A stretch of 64,000 nucleotides of DNA from an uncultured delta proteobacterium (lineage in GTDB: Bacteria > Myxococcota_A > UBA9160 > JAFDET01): contig CAMYLJ010000026.1 of the NCBI GenBank assembly GCA_947259215.1, positions 62,001 to 126,000 of the forward strand, in the 5' to 3' direction. The notes below the pieces were generated by a model that searched no databases, had not been told where the DNA came from, and worked only from the letters and a program-made list of their open reading frames with translations. The translations under genes and the position numbers were made by a program. This document shows, in pieces, positions 39,046 through 47,754 of the stretch. Position 1 is the first letter of the stretch. The number at the start of each line of letters is the position of its first letter.

Positions 39046-40110
39046 TCAGGTTACCTCGCAGGCGTCCTGGTCGGGTAGCTCCGGAAACGGGGCGGTGGGG
39101 AGGGTCTGGTACCAGAAGGCCACCGACGCCAGGTCGTCGCGCAGGGGCAGGTAGCGGCGGCCGCTGCGCCAGCCGAGGGCCTGGATCGTGACCCGCAGGT
39201 CCTGCCCGAAGCGCACGGGGTCGGTGACGTGCCAGCGGTAGAGGCCGAAGCGCTGCTGGGAGCGGTAGAGGCCGTCGGGCCGCAGCACCTGGTGCAGCCC
39301 GGCGTAAGGCGTGCAGAACTCCTCGTAGCGCTTCGTCTGCTGGTTCTCGAAGTTGTACGAGCCGCAGAAATAGTCCTCGGTGCCGGTGCCGCAGATGGTC
39401 GGGTACTCGCCGTCGCCGTCGAGGAAGAACTTGATCTCGCCCTCGCCCCACCAGCCGCTCGAGTTGGAGCCCCAGGCCATGCTGGTGCCGGCGTAGTGGC
39501 CGCGCCCGCGCACGCCGTCGAGCAGGGTGAAGACCTCCTTCTCGGGCAGCGGATTCACGCGCCGGAACTGGGCGTGCAGGTAGGCGGCGTCGTCGGGGAC
39601 GGCGCCCAGGGCGTAGTCGATCTGGAAGAAGAGGATCTTGGGCTTCTCGCCCCGATTCTCCAGCGTGATCCGGCAGCGGCGCCGGAACGGCATCGGCCAG
39701 TAGCAGTTGAAGGCGTTGCCGGGGTTGACGCAGACCGCCAGGGACGAGAGCGGCGCGTACTCGCCCCAGCCCATGCCGAAGAAGTCGCCCGCCGGGCACT
39801 CGACGCTCGGCTGCTCCTGGTCGTCCCAGTAGATGCGCAGGATGCAGGAGCGCCAGCGCGGCGTCAGGGTCATCCAGATGTGCTGGATCGCGCCGGGGCC
39901 CTCGATGTCCGCCAGGGTCGCCGTCTCACCGGGCTGGATCGGGATCCAGGGGTTGATCTTCCAGCCCGGTCCGAGGTCGCGCGCGGGCCCGGCGCCGGTG
40001 CCCTCGGTCGCCATGCCGCCGCGGCCCTTCTCGCCGCTGGGGTTCTCCGGGCTGATCGAGCGCGACTGCGCGTCGGACAGCAGGTGGAGATTGCCAAAGT
40101 GCGAGAACAT
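39046..40110 (-). CDS. DUF2961 / GH172-like protein
   Basis: A 354-residue protein of the DUF2961 family, now classed as GH172 glycoside hydrolases. It carries IQHIWMTLTPRWRSCILRIY, ECPAGDFFGMGWGEY, AWGSNSSGWWGEGEIKFFLD and the acidic GTGTEDYFCGSYNF motif. GH172 members described so far cleave alpha-D-fructofuranosides or arabinofuranosides, including D-arabinan of mycobacterial cell walls. Its ATG overlaps the pyrE stop (TGATG), an odd neighbour for a glycosidase. No signal peptide is visible, so it may be cytosolic. Confidence 0.82.
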   Translation of the reverse strand: MFSHFGNLHLLSDAQSRSISPENPSGEKGRGGMATEGTGAGPARDLGPGWKINPWIPIQPGETATLADIEGPGAIQHIWMTLTPRWRSCILRIYWDDQEQPSVECPAGDFFGMGWGEYAPLSSLAVCVNPGNAFNCYWPMPFRRRCRITLENRGEKPKILFFQIDYALGAVPDDAAYLHAQFRRVNPLPEKEVFTLLDGVRGRGHYAGTSMAWGSNSSGWWGEGEIKFFLDGDGEYPTICGTGTEDYFCGSYNFENQQTKRYEEFCTPYAGLHQVLRPDGLYRSQQRFGLYRWHVTDPVRFGQDLRVTIQALGWRSGRRYLPLRDDLASVAFWYQTLPTAPFPELPDQDACEVT

Positions 40111-40661
40111 CAGACGGGCAGGTCGTCCCGGGTGTAGAGGGCCTCGAGTTGGATGCCGCGCGCGCGGAAGGCCTCGGCCGCCCCCTCGCCGCGATCGACG
40201 ATGCAGAGCACGCGCGCCACCTTGCCGCCCGCCTCTTGCACCCGATCGAGCGCTTCGAGGGTGGAGCCGCCGGTGGTGGTGGTGTCTTCGACCAGCGCCA
40301 CCGTCTGCCCCGGGGAGAACCCGCCCTCGATCTGGCGACCCAGGCCGTGGGCCTTGGCTTGCTTGCGTACGAAGAAGCCGAGCAGCGCCGACGGCGGCTC
40401 CGCCTGGGCGGCGGCCGCCAGCACGGCCGTGACGAGCGGGACGGCGCCCACCGCCATGCCGCCGACGGCCTCGACCGCGGGCCCGGCCACCAGGGCGTCG
40501 TGCACCAGCCGCCCGGCCAGCGCCACGCCCCGCGGCCGCATCAGGGTGGTGCGCAGGTCCAGGTAGAAGTCGCTCTCGCGCCCGCTCGAGAGCGTGACCC
40601 GGCGGCGCTCGAACGAGTGCTCGACGATCAGGTCCAGCAGCTCCCGGCGCGGGTCGCTCAC
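40110..40661 (-). CDS. pyrE: orotate phosphoribosyltransferase
   Basis: A 183-residue type I phosphoribosyltransferase. It has the PRPP-binding loop VALVEDTTTTGGSTLEAL, the N-terminal LIVEHSFERRRVTLSSGRESDFYLDLR that binds orotate, and FFVRKQAKAHGLGRQIEG. It converts orotate and PRPP to OMP in pyrimidine synthesis. GTG start overlapping the acyl-CoA dehydrogenase stop; its own stop overlaps the GH172 start. The other pyr genes are not in the window. Confidence 0.92.
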   Translation of the reverse strand: MSDPRRELLDLIVEHSFERRRVTLSSGRESDFYLDLRTTLMRPRGVALAGRLVHDALVAGPAVEAVGGMAVGAVPLVTAVLAAAAQAEPPSALLGFFVRKQAKAHGLGRQIEGGFSPGQTVALVEDTTTTGGSTLEALDRVQEAGGKVARVLCIVDRGEGAAEAFRARGIQLEALYTRDDLPV

Positions 40662-41836
40662 TGCTTGCGGATCCCGAGCGCGAACTCGGCGATGAGCTTG
40701 CGGTGCAGCTCGCTCGTGCCCTCGCCGAACTCGAGCGCCTTGGCCTCGAGCAGCAGGCGGCCCACCTCGTACTCGGCGGACAGGCCGTAGCCGCCGTGGA
40801 TCTGGATCGCGTCGAGCGCGTTCTGGGTGGCGGCCTCGCTGGCGCTGAGCTTGGCCAGGGACGATTCCAGGGAGGCGCGCCCCGCGTCGGCATCCAGCAT
40901 GCGCCCGAGGCGGTAGACCACGGCCCGCGCCTGCTCGGTGCGCGCCACCATGTCGGCGATCTTCTGCTGGATCATCTGGAACTCGCCGATCTTCTGGCCG
41001 AAGGCCTCGCGCTCGGTGGCGTACGGGATCGCCAAGTCGAGGCAGCGCTGCGCCTGGCCGACGCAGCGGATCGCCACCGAGAAGCGGCCCATGTCGAGTG
41101 CGGCGCCGAGCACCGGGAATCCCTTGCCCGGCTCGCCCAGCAGGGCCGCGTCCGGCACGAAGGCGTCCTGGAAGTGCACCTCGGCCAGGTTGTCGCGCTT
41201 GAGGGTGCGCATGGGGAACTCGCCGATCGTGATGCCGTCGGTCGTGTGCGGGTCCACCACGAAGGCGGTCACGCCCTTGTGCTTCTGGGCGCGATCGACG
41301 CTCGCCACCACCAGGAAGACGCCGGCATGGGCGGCGTGGGAGATGAAGACCTTGGTGCCGTTCAGGCGCCAGCCGCCGTCGGCCCGGCTGGCGGTGGTCT
41401 GCATGTTGCCCAGGTCGGTGCCGCCGCCCGGCTCGGTCAGGCAGGCGGAGGAGAGGCATTCGCCCCGCGCCATCCGCGGCAGCCAGTGCTCCTTCTGGGC
41501 CTCGCTCCCGAAGCGCAGCAGCGACTTCGCCACCAGCGAGTTCGTCACCGAGACCACCGACGCCACCACCCAGTCCACCCGCGCCAGCTCCTCGCAGATG
41601 ATCCCGTAGGTCATGACGTCCAGGAACGAGCCCCCGTACTCCTCGGGGATCATGGGCGCGAAGAACCCCAGCGGGACGAGCTTCTGGATCAGCTCCAGCG
41701 GGTAGCGCTCCTCCCGCTCGTAGCGCTCCACGTGGGGCAGGATCTCCTTCTCGGCGAACTCGCGCACGGTCCGGCGCACCAGCCGCTGCTCCGGGGTGAG
41801 GTCGAAATCGGCCATCCGCAGGAGGGCGTCGCTCAT
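40658..41836 (-). CDS. acyl-CoA dehydrogenase
   Basis: A 392-residue acyl-CoA dehydrogenase. RTVREFAEKEILPHVERYER at the start, CLTEPGGGTDLGNMQTTA (FAD), LNGTKVFISHAAHAGVFLVV, YATEREAFGQKIGEFQMIQQ and IHGGYGLSAEYEVGRLLLEAKALEFGEGTSELHRKLIAEF. The last block includes the conserved EGTSE glutamate that acts as the base in short/medium-chain enzymes (MCAD-like). First gene of a five-gene minus-strand unit. Confidence 0.92.
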   Translation of the reverse strand: MSDALLRMADFDLTPEQRLVRRTVREFAEKEILPHVERYEREERYPLELIQKLVPLGFFAPMIPEEYGGSFLDVMTYGIICEELARVDWVVASVVSVTNSLVAKSLLRFGSEAQKEHWLPRMARGECLSSACLTEPGGGTDLGNMQTTASRADGGWRLNGTKVFISHAAHAGVFLVVASVDRAQKHKGVTAFVVDPHTTDGITIGEFPMRTLKRDNLAEVHFQDAFVPDAALLGEPGKGFPVLGAALDMGRFSVAIRCVGQAQRCLDLAIPYATEREAFGQKIGEFQMIQQKIADMVARTEQARAVVYRLGRMLDADAGRASLESSLAKLSASEAATQNALDAIQIHGGYGLSAEYEVGRLLLEAKALEFGEGTSELHRKLIAEFALGIRKQ

Positions 41837-41936
41837 GGTTTTCAGGGTAGCGAAGGGGCCCCGGCGGGCCGGAAGGGCGGGCGTGGACGGGGGCCCCCGG
41901 CTCCTCTAGATTCCCGCCCCGACCCGGGGAGACGCC

Positions 41937-42065
41937 ATGAAGAAGGCCAAGCCGCTGCCGCATCGCAATCGAGGGCGTTCCGCACGCCTCCGCGCGCGCC
42001 TCAAGGCCAAGATCCGCCGGGTCCGCCTGCGGCGGAGCCGCGGCGGGCGCAAGACCTATCGCTAG
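41937..42065 (+). CDS. 42-residue highly basic protein, unknown
   Basis: An ATG with GGGGAGA upstream opens a 42-codon frame ending TAG 42063-42065. The product has about 20 Lys/Arg residues (MKKAKPLPHRNRGRSARLRA and RRVRLRRSRGGRKTYR) and no acidic residues. Such a composition suggests RNA binding, as in small ribosome-associated proteins, but it is not bL34 by sequence. It ends 21 bases before tgt, so the two are probably co-transcribed. Confidence 0.55.
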   Translation: MKKAKPLPHRNRGRSARLRARLKAKIRRVRLRRSRGGRKTYR

Positions 42066-42086
42066 TCCAGGCCCGCCCGGCCACCC

Positions 42087-43199
42087 ATGCCCATCCGCTT
42101 CGAGGTGCAGGCCCGCTCGGGCCGCGCCCGCGCCGGCCGGCTGGAGACGCCCCACGGCCCCGTCGACACCCCGGCCTTCATGCCGGTGGGAACCCAGGGT
42201 GCCGTGCGCGCCCTCACCCCGGCCCAGGTGCGCGCCACCGGGGCCCAGATGGTGCTCGGCAACACCTACCACCTCTCGCTCCGCCCGGGCGAGGGCCTGG
42301 TGTCCAAGCTCGGCGGCCTGCACCGCTTCATGCGCTGGGAGGGGCCGCTGCTGACCGACAGCGGCGGCTTCCAGGTCTTCTCTCTCCCCAACAAGCGCAT
42401 CGACGACCGCGGCGTGCGCTTCAAGAACGAGCTCGACGGCTCGGAGGTGGACCTCACGCCCGAGCGCTCGATCCAGATCCAGAACGCGCTCGGCGCGGAC
42501 GTCATCATGGCCTTCGACGAGTGCACGCCGTACCCGGCGGAGCGGAAGCTGGCGGAGACCGGCGTGCGCCGCACGCTCTCCTGGATGGAGCGCTGCGTCC
42601 AGGCCCACGTCCGCCCAAACGACCAGGCGCTTTTCGGGATCGTGCAGGGCAGCACGTACCTCGACCTGCGCGAGTCCTGCGCGAGGACCCTCGTGGACCT
42701 CGACCTGCCCGGCTACGCGATCGGCGGCGTCTCGGTGGGCGAGGGGTACGAAGAGATGTGCCGCATCACCGAGCACACGGCGCCCCTCCTGCCCGAGGAG
42801 AAGCCCCGCTACCTGATGGGCGTGGGTATGCCGGAGGACCTGCTGGCGGCCATCGACTACGGCATGGATCTCTTCGACTGCGTGATCCCCACTCGCTACG
42901 CGCGCTCGGCCAGCGTCTTCACCGCCCGCGGGCGTATCCGCCTCACGAACCGCCGCTACCGCCGGGACGCCTACCCGATCGACCCGTCCTGCGACTGCGA
43001 GGCCTGCCTCGGTGGCTTCACCCGCGCGTACCTGCACCATCTCTTCCAGGCCAACGAGATCCTCTCGGCGGTGCTCGCGTCGGTGCACAACCTGCGCTTC
43101 TACCAGCGCCTGGTGGCCGGGGCGCGCGAGGCCGTGCGCGCTGGCGCCTACGCCGAGTACCGCCGCGGCTTCCTGGAGGAATTCGGGCGGGGCCGCTAG
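42087..43199 (+). CDS. tgt: queuine/preQ1 tRNA-guanine transglycosylase
   Basis: A 370-residue tRNA-guanine transglycosylase. GNTYHLSLRPGEGLVSKLGG, TDSGGFQVFSL (catalytic and base-binding region), FDECTPYPAERKLAE, GIVQGSTYLDLRESCA, GGVSVGEGYEEM, MGVGMPEDLLAAIDYGMDLFDCVIPTR and the zinc ligands CDCEAC with a following HH. The enzyme exchanges guanine 34 of GU(N) tRNAs for preQ1. Normal length, ATG start. Confidence 0.95.
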   Translation: MPIRFEVQARSGRARAGRLETPHGPVDTPAFMPVGTQGAVRALTPAQVRATGAQMVLGNTYHLSLRPGEGLVSKLGGLHRFMRWEGPLLTDSGGFQVFSLPNKRIDDRGVRFKNELDGSEVDLTPERSIQIQNALGADVIMAFDECTPYPAERKLAETGVRRTLSWMERCVQAHVRPNDQALFGIVQGSTYLDLRESCARTLVDLDLPGYAIGGVSVGEGYEEMCRITEHTAPLLPEEKPRYLMGVGMPEDLLAAIDYGMDLFDCVIPTRYARSASVFTARGRIRLTNRRYRRDAYPIDPSCDCEACLGGFTRAYLHHLFQANEILSAVLASVHNLRFYQRLVAGAREAVRAGAYAEYRRGFLEEFGRGR

Positions 43200-43211
43200 C
43201 TTCCGGTCCCC

Positions 43212-44306
43212 ATGGCACTCCGCTGCGGCATCGTCGGCCTGCCCAACGTGGGCAAGAGCACGATCTTCAACGCGCTGACCGCGGCGGAGATCGCGGCCGA
43301 GAACTATCCGTTCTGCACCGTGGATCCCAACACGGGTGTGGTGGCGGTGCCGGACCCGCGGCTCGCGGCCCTCGATGCGTTCGTCGGCGCGGCCCAGGTG
43401 ATCCCCACCGCGGTGGAGCTGGTGGACATCGCGGGTCTCGTGCGCGGGGCGTCCAAGGGCGAGGGCCTGGGCAACCAGTTCCTGGCGCACATCCGAGAGG
43501 TCCACGCGATCTGCCACGTGGTGCGCTGCTTCGACGACACGGGCGTGGTGCACGTGGACGGCGCGGTCGAGCCGCTCCGCGACGTCGAGACCATCGACGT
43601 CGAGCTCGGCCTGGCGGACCTCGAGACCGTGGGCCGCCGGCTCGAGCGCGCGCAAAAGGCCGCCAAGAGCGGCGACAAGGACGCGCGGGCCGAGGCGGAG
43701 TTCTTCGCCGCGCTGGAGGCCCACCTGGGCGACGGGAAGCCCGCGCGCTCGTTCGACGTGCCCGACGAGCTGGCGGCCGCCTACCGCGGCTCGCACCTGC
43801 TCACCGCCAAGCCCGTCCTCTACGTGGCCAACGTGGACGAGGCGGGCCTCGGCGAGGGCAACGAGCACAGCCGCGCCGTCGAGGCGCGCGCCTCCGAGCA
43901 GGGGGCCGAGGCCATCGTGCTCTGCGGCAAGATCGAGTCCGAGCTGGCGCAGCTCGACCCCGAGGAGCGCCTGGCCTTCCTGGAGGAGCTCGGCCTGAAG
44001 GAGCCGGGCCTGAACCGGCTGGTGCGCTCGGTCTACCGGCTGCTCGACCTGGTCACCTTCTTCACGGTCGGTCCGAAGGAGACCCGCGCCTGGACCACGC
44101 AGCGGGGCTCCCGCGCGCCGGAAGCCGCCGGCGAGATCCACAGCGACTTCGAGAAGCACTTCATTCGCGCCGAGGTGATCGCCTTCGACGACTTCGTCGC
44201 CGCTGGGGGCGAGGCCGCCGCCAAGGCCGAGGGCAAGCTGCGGATCGAGGGCAAGGACTACGTGGTTGCCGACGGCGACGTGATGCACTTCCGGGTGGGC
44301 GCGTGA
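43212..44306 (+). CDS. ychF: YchF/OLA1-type redox-regulated ATPase
   Basis: A 364-residue Obg-related P-loop protein: G1 [15 protein letters not shown]3 [32 protein letters not shown] and a C-terminal TGS domain ([13 protein letters not shown] ... [21 protein letters not shown]). YchF prefers ATP, binds ribosomes and affects stress responses. Length fits the family (E. coli 363). The RNase H gene starts in its stop codon. Confidence 0.95.
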   Translation: MALRCGIVGLPNVGKSTIFNALTAAEIAAENYPFCTVDPNTGVVAVPDPRLAALDAFVGAAQVIPTAVELVDIAGLVRGASKGEGLGNQFLAHIREVHAICHVVRCFDDTGVVHVDGAVEPLRDVETIDVELGLADLETVGRRLERAQKAAKSGDKDARAEAEFFAALEAHLGDGKPARSFDVPDELAAAYRGSHLLTAKPVLYVANVDEAGLGEGNEHSRAVEARASEQGAEAIVLCGKIESELAQLDPEERLAFLEELGLKEPGLNRLVRSVYRLLDLVTFFTVGPKETRAWTTQRGSRAPEAAGEIHSDFEKHFIRAEVIAFDDFVAAGGEAAAKAEGKLRIEGKDYVVADGDVMHFRVGA

Positions 44307-44815
44307 GCCGAGGCGGCAGCCGCGCGACGGTGCTCACTCCTGACGAGGTCCTGGCCAGGTTCCGGGACGGTCCCAAGACCGGCGTCTTCACCGACGGCTC
44401 GTGCGAGGGCAACCCGGGGCCCGGCGGCTGGGCCTTCGTGTGGGTGGAGGACGACCGGATCGTGGCCGAGGAGCGCGGCACGGATCCGGAGACCACCAAC
44501 AACCGCATGGAGCTCACCGCGCTGATCCACGCCTTCCGGCACCTGCCGGAGGACGCGCGGGTCGAGGTCTTCTCGGACAGCCAGCTCTGCGTGAAGACGG
44601 TGAACGAGTGGGCGGCGGGCTGGGAGGCGCGGGGCTGGCGCCGCAAGTCGGGCCCGATCGCCAACCTGGAGCTGGTGCAGGAGCTGTGGCGGCTGGCTCA
44701 AGCGCGGCCCGGCGTGCGACTGACCTGGATCCGCGCCCACGACGGCTCGCGCTGGAACGAGTACGTGGACGCCGTCGCGACCACCTACCTGCGCGAGTCC
44801 GCCGCCGCGTCGTAG
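44303..44815 (+). CDS. rnhA: ribonuclease H (type I)
   Basis: A 170-residue RNase HI. Catalytic acidic residues: GVFTDGSCEGNPGPGGW (first Asp), NNRMELTALIHAF (Glu), VEVFSDSQLCVKTV (Asp) and RAHDGSRWNEYVDAVAT (His and last Asp region). The enzyme degrades the RNA strand of RNA-DNA hybrids. It has an N-terminal extension of about 20 residues. GTG start overlaps the ychF stop; its last 31 bases overlap the convergent nitroreductase gene. Confidence 0.92.
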   Translation: MSRGGSRATVLTPDEVLARFRDGPKTGVFTDGSCEGNPGPGGWAFVWVEDDRIVAEERGTDPETTNNRMELTALIHAFRHLPEDARVEVFSDSQLCVKTVNEWAAGWEARGWRRKSGPIANLELVQELWRLAQARPGVRLTWIRAHDGSRWNEYVDAVATTYLRESAAAS

Positions 44816-45432
44816 CGCTCCCAAAAGAGGCACTCGTCCACCGAGCGCCGCGGCGGCCGGCCGTAGCGGCCCACCGGCCAGCCGAGCGGTAGCAGCGCGC
44901 AGCTCGGCGTCTCCGGGGAGAGGCCGAGGTACGCGTCGATCTCGTCGCCGAAGGCGCGGTGCACGGTGGTGAGCGAGGCGCCGAGCCCGACGGCGCGACA
45001 GGCGAGCAGCAGGTTCTGGATGCACGGGAAGAGCGCCTGGAGCTGGGGCTCGCTGCGCCGCGTCCAGCCCGCGACGAACAGATGTACGGGCGCTTCGTGC
45101 AGGTGGTCGGCCAGGTGCAGCGCGCCGCGGATGTTGCGGACCGTGGCGTCGGGGAGTTCGCCGCGCTCGGCCCGCTCGCGGGCCGGCGCGATGTAGTCGC
45201 GAAAGGCGCGCCGGTAGCGCTCGGCCACGAAGGCGCGGCGCTCGGGCTCGCTCACCGCCACGAAGATCCAGGGCTGGCGGTTTCCGCCGCTCGGCGCGAA
45301 GGTGCCGGCCTCGCACACCTTGCGCACCAGCTCCGGCGGCACCGGGTCCGGGCGCAGGCGCCGGATCGCGCGGCACGTGCGGATCCCTTCCAGGAGCGGG
45401 ACGTCCTCGCCCAGCGTCGCCACGTCGCTCAC
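44785..45432 (-). CDS. nitroreductase-family FMN enzyme
   Basis: A 215-residue flavoprotein: RTCRAIRRLRPDPVPPELV, GTFAPSGGNRQPWIFV (FMN phosphate region), YRRAFRDYIAPARERAERG, LLLACRAVGLGASLTTVHR and a C-terminal LGWPVGRYGRPPRR. NAD(P)H-dependent reduction of nitro, quinone or unsaturated substrates is typical. Last gene of a minus-strand unit, GTG start overlapping the lipoprotein stop. Confidence 0.87.
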   Translation of the reverse strand: MSDVATLGEDVPLLEGIRTCRAIRRLRPDPVPPELVRKVCEAGTFAPSGGNRQPWIFVAVSEPERRAFVAERYRRAFRDYIAPARERAERGELPDATVRNIRGALHLADHLHEAPVHLFVAGWTRRSEPQLQALFPCIQNLLLACRAVGLGASLTTVHRAFGDEIDAYLGLSPETPSCALLPLGWPVGRYGRPPRRSVDECLFWERYDAAADSRR

Positions 45433-45899
45433 AGCATCTCCCCGGGCGCGGCGGGCCGCCAGTCGGCGCGGGTGACGCGCCAGGTGTCGTCGTCCTCGAG
45501 CGCCACGTCGATCTCGAAGCGATAGAGATCGGCGGCCAATCCGGCCAGCTCGCCGGGGTCCGCCACCGGGGCGCCCGTCAGCGCCGACACCGCCACCAGC
45601 GTCGCGCTCGTTCCGGATGGGTCGAGCTCGAGGGAGCGGATGCGCGAGATGACGTAGATGGCCTCGTTGCGCAGGAAGTAGCCGGCCACCAGGCCCTTCA
45701 CGGCCTGCCGGTCTCGACCGCTGCTGTCGCGATAGGACTCGGACACGAGGTCGAGCGCCATGCCGATGTCGCGGCGCGCCGCCGCCTCTTCGAACTGGGC
45801 CACCACGGCGCGGACCTGCTCCTCGGGGCTCAGCGGATCGCCGCCGCAGGCCAGCGCTGCGGCCAGCGCCAGCAGGGCCAGGCCGCAGCGCGTCCTCAC
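45429..45899 (-). CDS. lipoprotein with NTF2-like domain
   Basis: A 156-residue lipoprotein (signal CGLALLALAAALAC). The mature part begins EEQVRAVVAQFEEAAARRDIGMALDL and continues with a cone-shaped NTF2-like pattern including WRVTRADWRP. This combination is often a periplasmic ligand-binding or scaffold protein. The GTG start overlaps the thioesterase stop. Confidence 0.65.
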   Translation of the reverse strand: MRTRCGLALLALAAALACGGDPLSPEEQVRAVVAQFEEAAARRDIGMALDLVSESYRDSSGRDRQAVKGLVAGYFLRNEAIYVISRIRSLELDPSGTSATLVAVSALTGAPVADPGELAGLAADLYRFEIDVALEDDDTWRVTRADWRPAAPGEML

Positions 45900-46768
45900 G
45901 CCTTCCCGCGCGGCGGGCGGATCAGCCCTTCCTGGGCTACGGACACCACGAGCCGGCCGTCCTGCGTGTAGAAGCGTCCAGTGGCGAAGCCCCGGGCGCC
46001 GGACGCCGACGGGCTCTCCATGGCGTAGAGCAGCCACTCGTCGGCCCGGAAGTCGCGGTGGAACCACATGGCGTGGTCGAGGCTCGCCAGCATGCCGCCG
46101 TGGTCCGCCACCGACGACGTGTGGGGCCGCAACGCCGTGTCGAGCAGCATCATGTCCGACGCGTAGGCGACCATCACGTCGTGCAGCATCGGGTCGTCGG
46201 GCAGCTTGCCGAGGGCGCGGATCCAGACCATCCGCCATGGGTCGAGGGCCCGCCGGTCGGTCCAGTCGGGCTTGCCCACGAAGCGCATGTCGAAGGGACG
46301 CTCGCGCAGCACCCACTTGCGCAGGCCCTCGGGCGCATCCTCCAGCAGCGGCGCCATGCTCTCGCTCCAGGTGGGCAGGCCCTCCGGGTCCGGCGCCTCG
46401 GGCATCGGAAGCTGGTGCTCGTAGCCCGGCTCGCGTCTGTGGAACGAGGCCGAGAGCGTGAAGATGATCTTGCCGTGCTGGATCGCCGTCACGCGGCGGG
46501 TGGTGAAGCTGCGGCCGTCCCGGGTGCGGTCCACCTGGTAGAGGATCGGGACCGTCACGTCGCCCGGGCGCAGGAAGTACGCGTGCAGCGAGTGCACGCC
46601 GCGCTCCTCGTCTTCGATCGTGCGCACGGCCGCCACCAGCGCCTGGGCGGCGACCTGACCGCCGAAGGCGCGCTGGCGGTCCTCCTTCGGGCTGCGGCCG
46701 CGGAAGAGGTTCACCTCCAGGGATTCGAGATCGAGGATCTCGAGCAGCTCGTCGAACGGAGTGGCCAC
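45896..46768 (-). CDS. acyl-CoA thioesterase II (TesB-like)
   Basis: A 290-residue double-hotdog thioesterase: LEVNLFRGRSPKEDRQRAFGG, SLHAYFLRPGDVTVPILYQVDRTRDGRSF, LRPHTSSVADHGGMLASLDHAMWFH and FRADEWLLYAMESPSASGARG. These match TesB, which hydrolyses acyl-CoA thioesters. Start GTG 46768; the EVE gene ends 2 bases upstream. Confidence 0.9.
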   Translation of the reverse strand: MATPFDELLEILDLESLEVNLFRGRSPKEDRQRAFGGQVAAQALVAAVRTIEDEERGVHSLHAYFLRPGDVTVPILYQVDRTRDGRSFTTRRVTAIQHGKIIFTLSASFHRREPGYEHQLPMPEAPDPEGLPTWSESMAPLLEDAPEGLRKWVLRERPFDMRFVGKPDWTDRRALDPWRMVWIRALGKLPDDPMLHDVMVAYASDMMLLDTALRPHTSSVADHGGMLASLDHAMWFHRDFRADEWLLYAMESPSASGARGFATGRFYTQDGRLVVSVAQEGLIRPPRGKA

Positions 46769-46770
46769 GC

Positions 46771-47202
46771 TCAGGCCTTTTTCGGGAGCGTGGTCCCGCC
46801 CAGCTTCAGAATGCGGTCGAACGCCTTCTTGTCCAGAGGCATCACCGAGAGGCGCGACTGGCGCACGAGCGGGATCTCCGCCAGCGCGGCGTCGGCCTTG
46901 ATCTCGGCCAGGCCGACCGGCTGCTTCAGCGCCTTCACGGGCTTCAGGTCCACCACCAGCCAACGCTCGTCGTCGCTGGTGGGGTCGGGGTAGTGCTCGC
47001 GGGTCACCCGGGCGACGCCCACTACCTCCTTGCCCTCGTTCGAGTGGTAGTAGAACACCAGGTCGCCCTTCTGCATGGCGCGCAGGTTGTTGCGCGCCAG
47101 CGCGTTGCGGACGCCGTCCCAGTAGGTAGAGCCGTCGCGGACGAACTGGTCCCACGAGTACTTGAACGGCTCGGACTTCACGAGCCAGTGGCGGCGCGGC
47201 AT
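46771..47202 (-). CDS. EVE-domain protein (modified nucleobase binding)
   Basis: A 143-residue EVE-domain protein: HWLVKSEPFKYSWDQFVRD, GVRNALARNNLRAMQKGDLV, FYYHSNEGKEVVGVARVTRE and PLVRQSRLSVMPLD. EVE/PUA-like domains read modified bases in DNA or RNA. Here it is not next to restriction genes, so a tRNA- or housekeeping-related role is more likely. ATG start. Confidence 0.88.
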   Translation of the reverse strand: MPRRHWLVKSEPFKYSWDQFVRDGSTYWDGVRNALARNNLRAMQKGDLVFYYHSNEGKEVVGVARVTREHYPDPTSDDERWLVVDLKPVKALKQPVGLAEIKADAALAEIPLVRQSRLSVMPLDKKAFDRILKLGGTTLPKKA

Positions 47203-47211
47203 GGGCCGAGC

Positions 47212-47754
47212 TTACCGGCTGCGGGCCAGGGCCGCCGCCCGGTCGAAGCCGACGACGTCGCCCGGCGCCAGGCCCAGCTCGTCCAGCACGCCGCCGCTCA
47301 CCTCGATGGCGAAGCGGGCGGGTGCGCCGCTCGGGTAGCGCGGCAGTCGTTGCTCGTAGGCGAGCCGCGATTCGTCGGCGCGTCGTGGCGGCTCGAGCGT
47401 CATCGCGTGCACCGCCAGCACCCGGCCCGCGTGGTCGAGGTAGGCGATGTCGATGGGCACCAGGCAGTCGCGCATCACGAAGTTCTGCGGCGCCGACTCG
47501 GGGAAGGCGAAGAGCATGCCCGAGTTCCCGGGGATGTGGGCGCGATTGCTGAGGCCGCGGTAGCGGGTGGCCGGATCGGCGACCAGCTCCAGGTGGAAGC
47601 GCCGGCCGGCCATCTCCACGGGCACCGAGATCGGCGCGCGCGCTTCCGCCGGCGGCGCCGCCGACGCCGCGGGCGGCGGCTCGGAGCGGTCGCAGGCGAA
47701 CGCCGCCGCGACGAGCGCGGCGGCTAGGAGGCGGCGCGCGGTCTCGCCCGCCAC
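47212..47754 (-). CDS. DUF192-family lipoprotein
   Basis: A 180-residue lipoprotein (signal LLAAALVAAAFAC). The mature domain matches DUF192: VEMAGRRFHLELVADPATRYRGLSNR, GMLFAFPESAPQNFVMRDCLVPIDIAYLD and LELGLAPGDVV-type terminal blocks. DUF192 proteins are small secreted proteins of unknown function. Start GTG 47754, overlapping the upstream membrane-protein gene. Confidence 0.82.
   Translation of the reverse strand: MAGETARRLLAAALVAAAFACDRSEPPPAASAAPPAEARAPISVPVEMAGRRFHLELVADPATRYRGLSNRAHIPGNSGMLFAFPESAPQNFVMRDCLVPIDIAYLDHAGRVLAVHAMTLEPPRRADESRLAYEQRLPRYPSGAPARFAIEVSGGVLDELGLAPGDVVGFDRAAALARSR

Noticed and set aside
40110-44288. Very long minus-strand open frame across tgt, ychF and pyrE
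   Set aside because: It is a product of high GC content; all strong family motifs lie in the shorter frames annotated here, and its translation over tgt and ychF is low-complexity.
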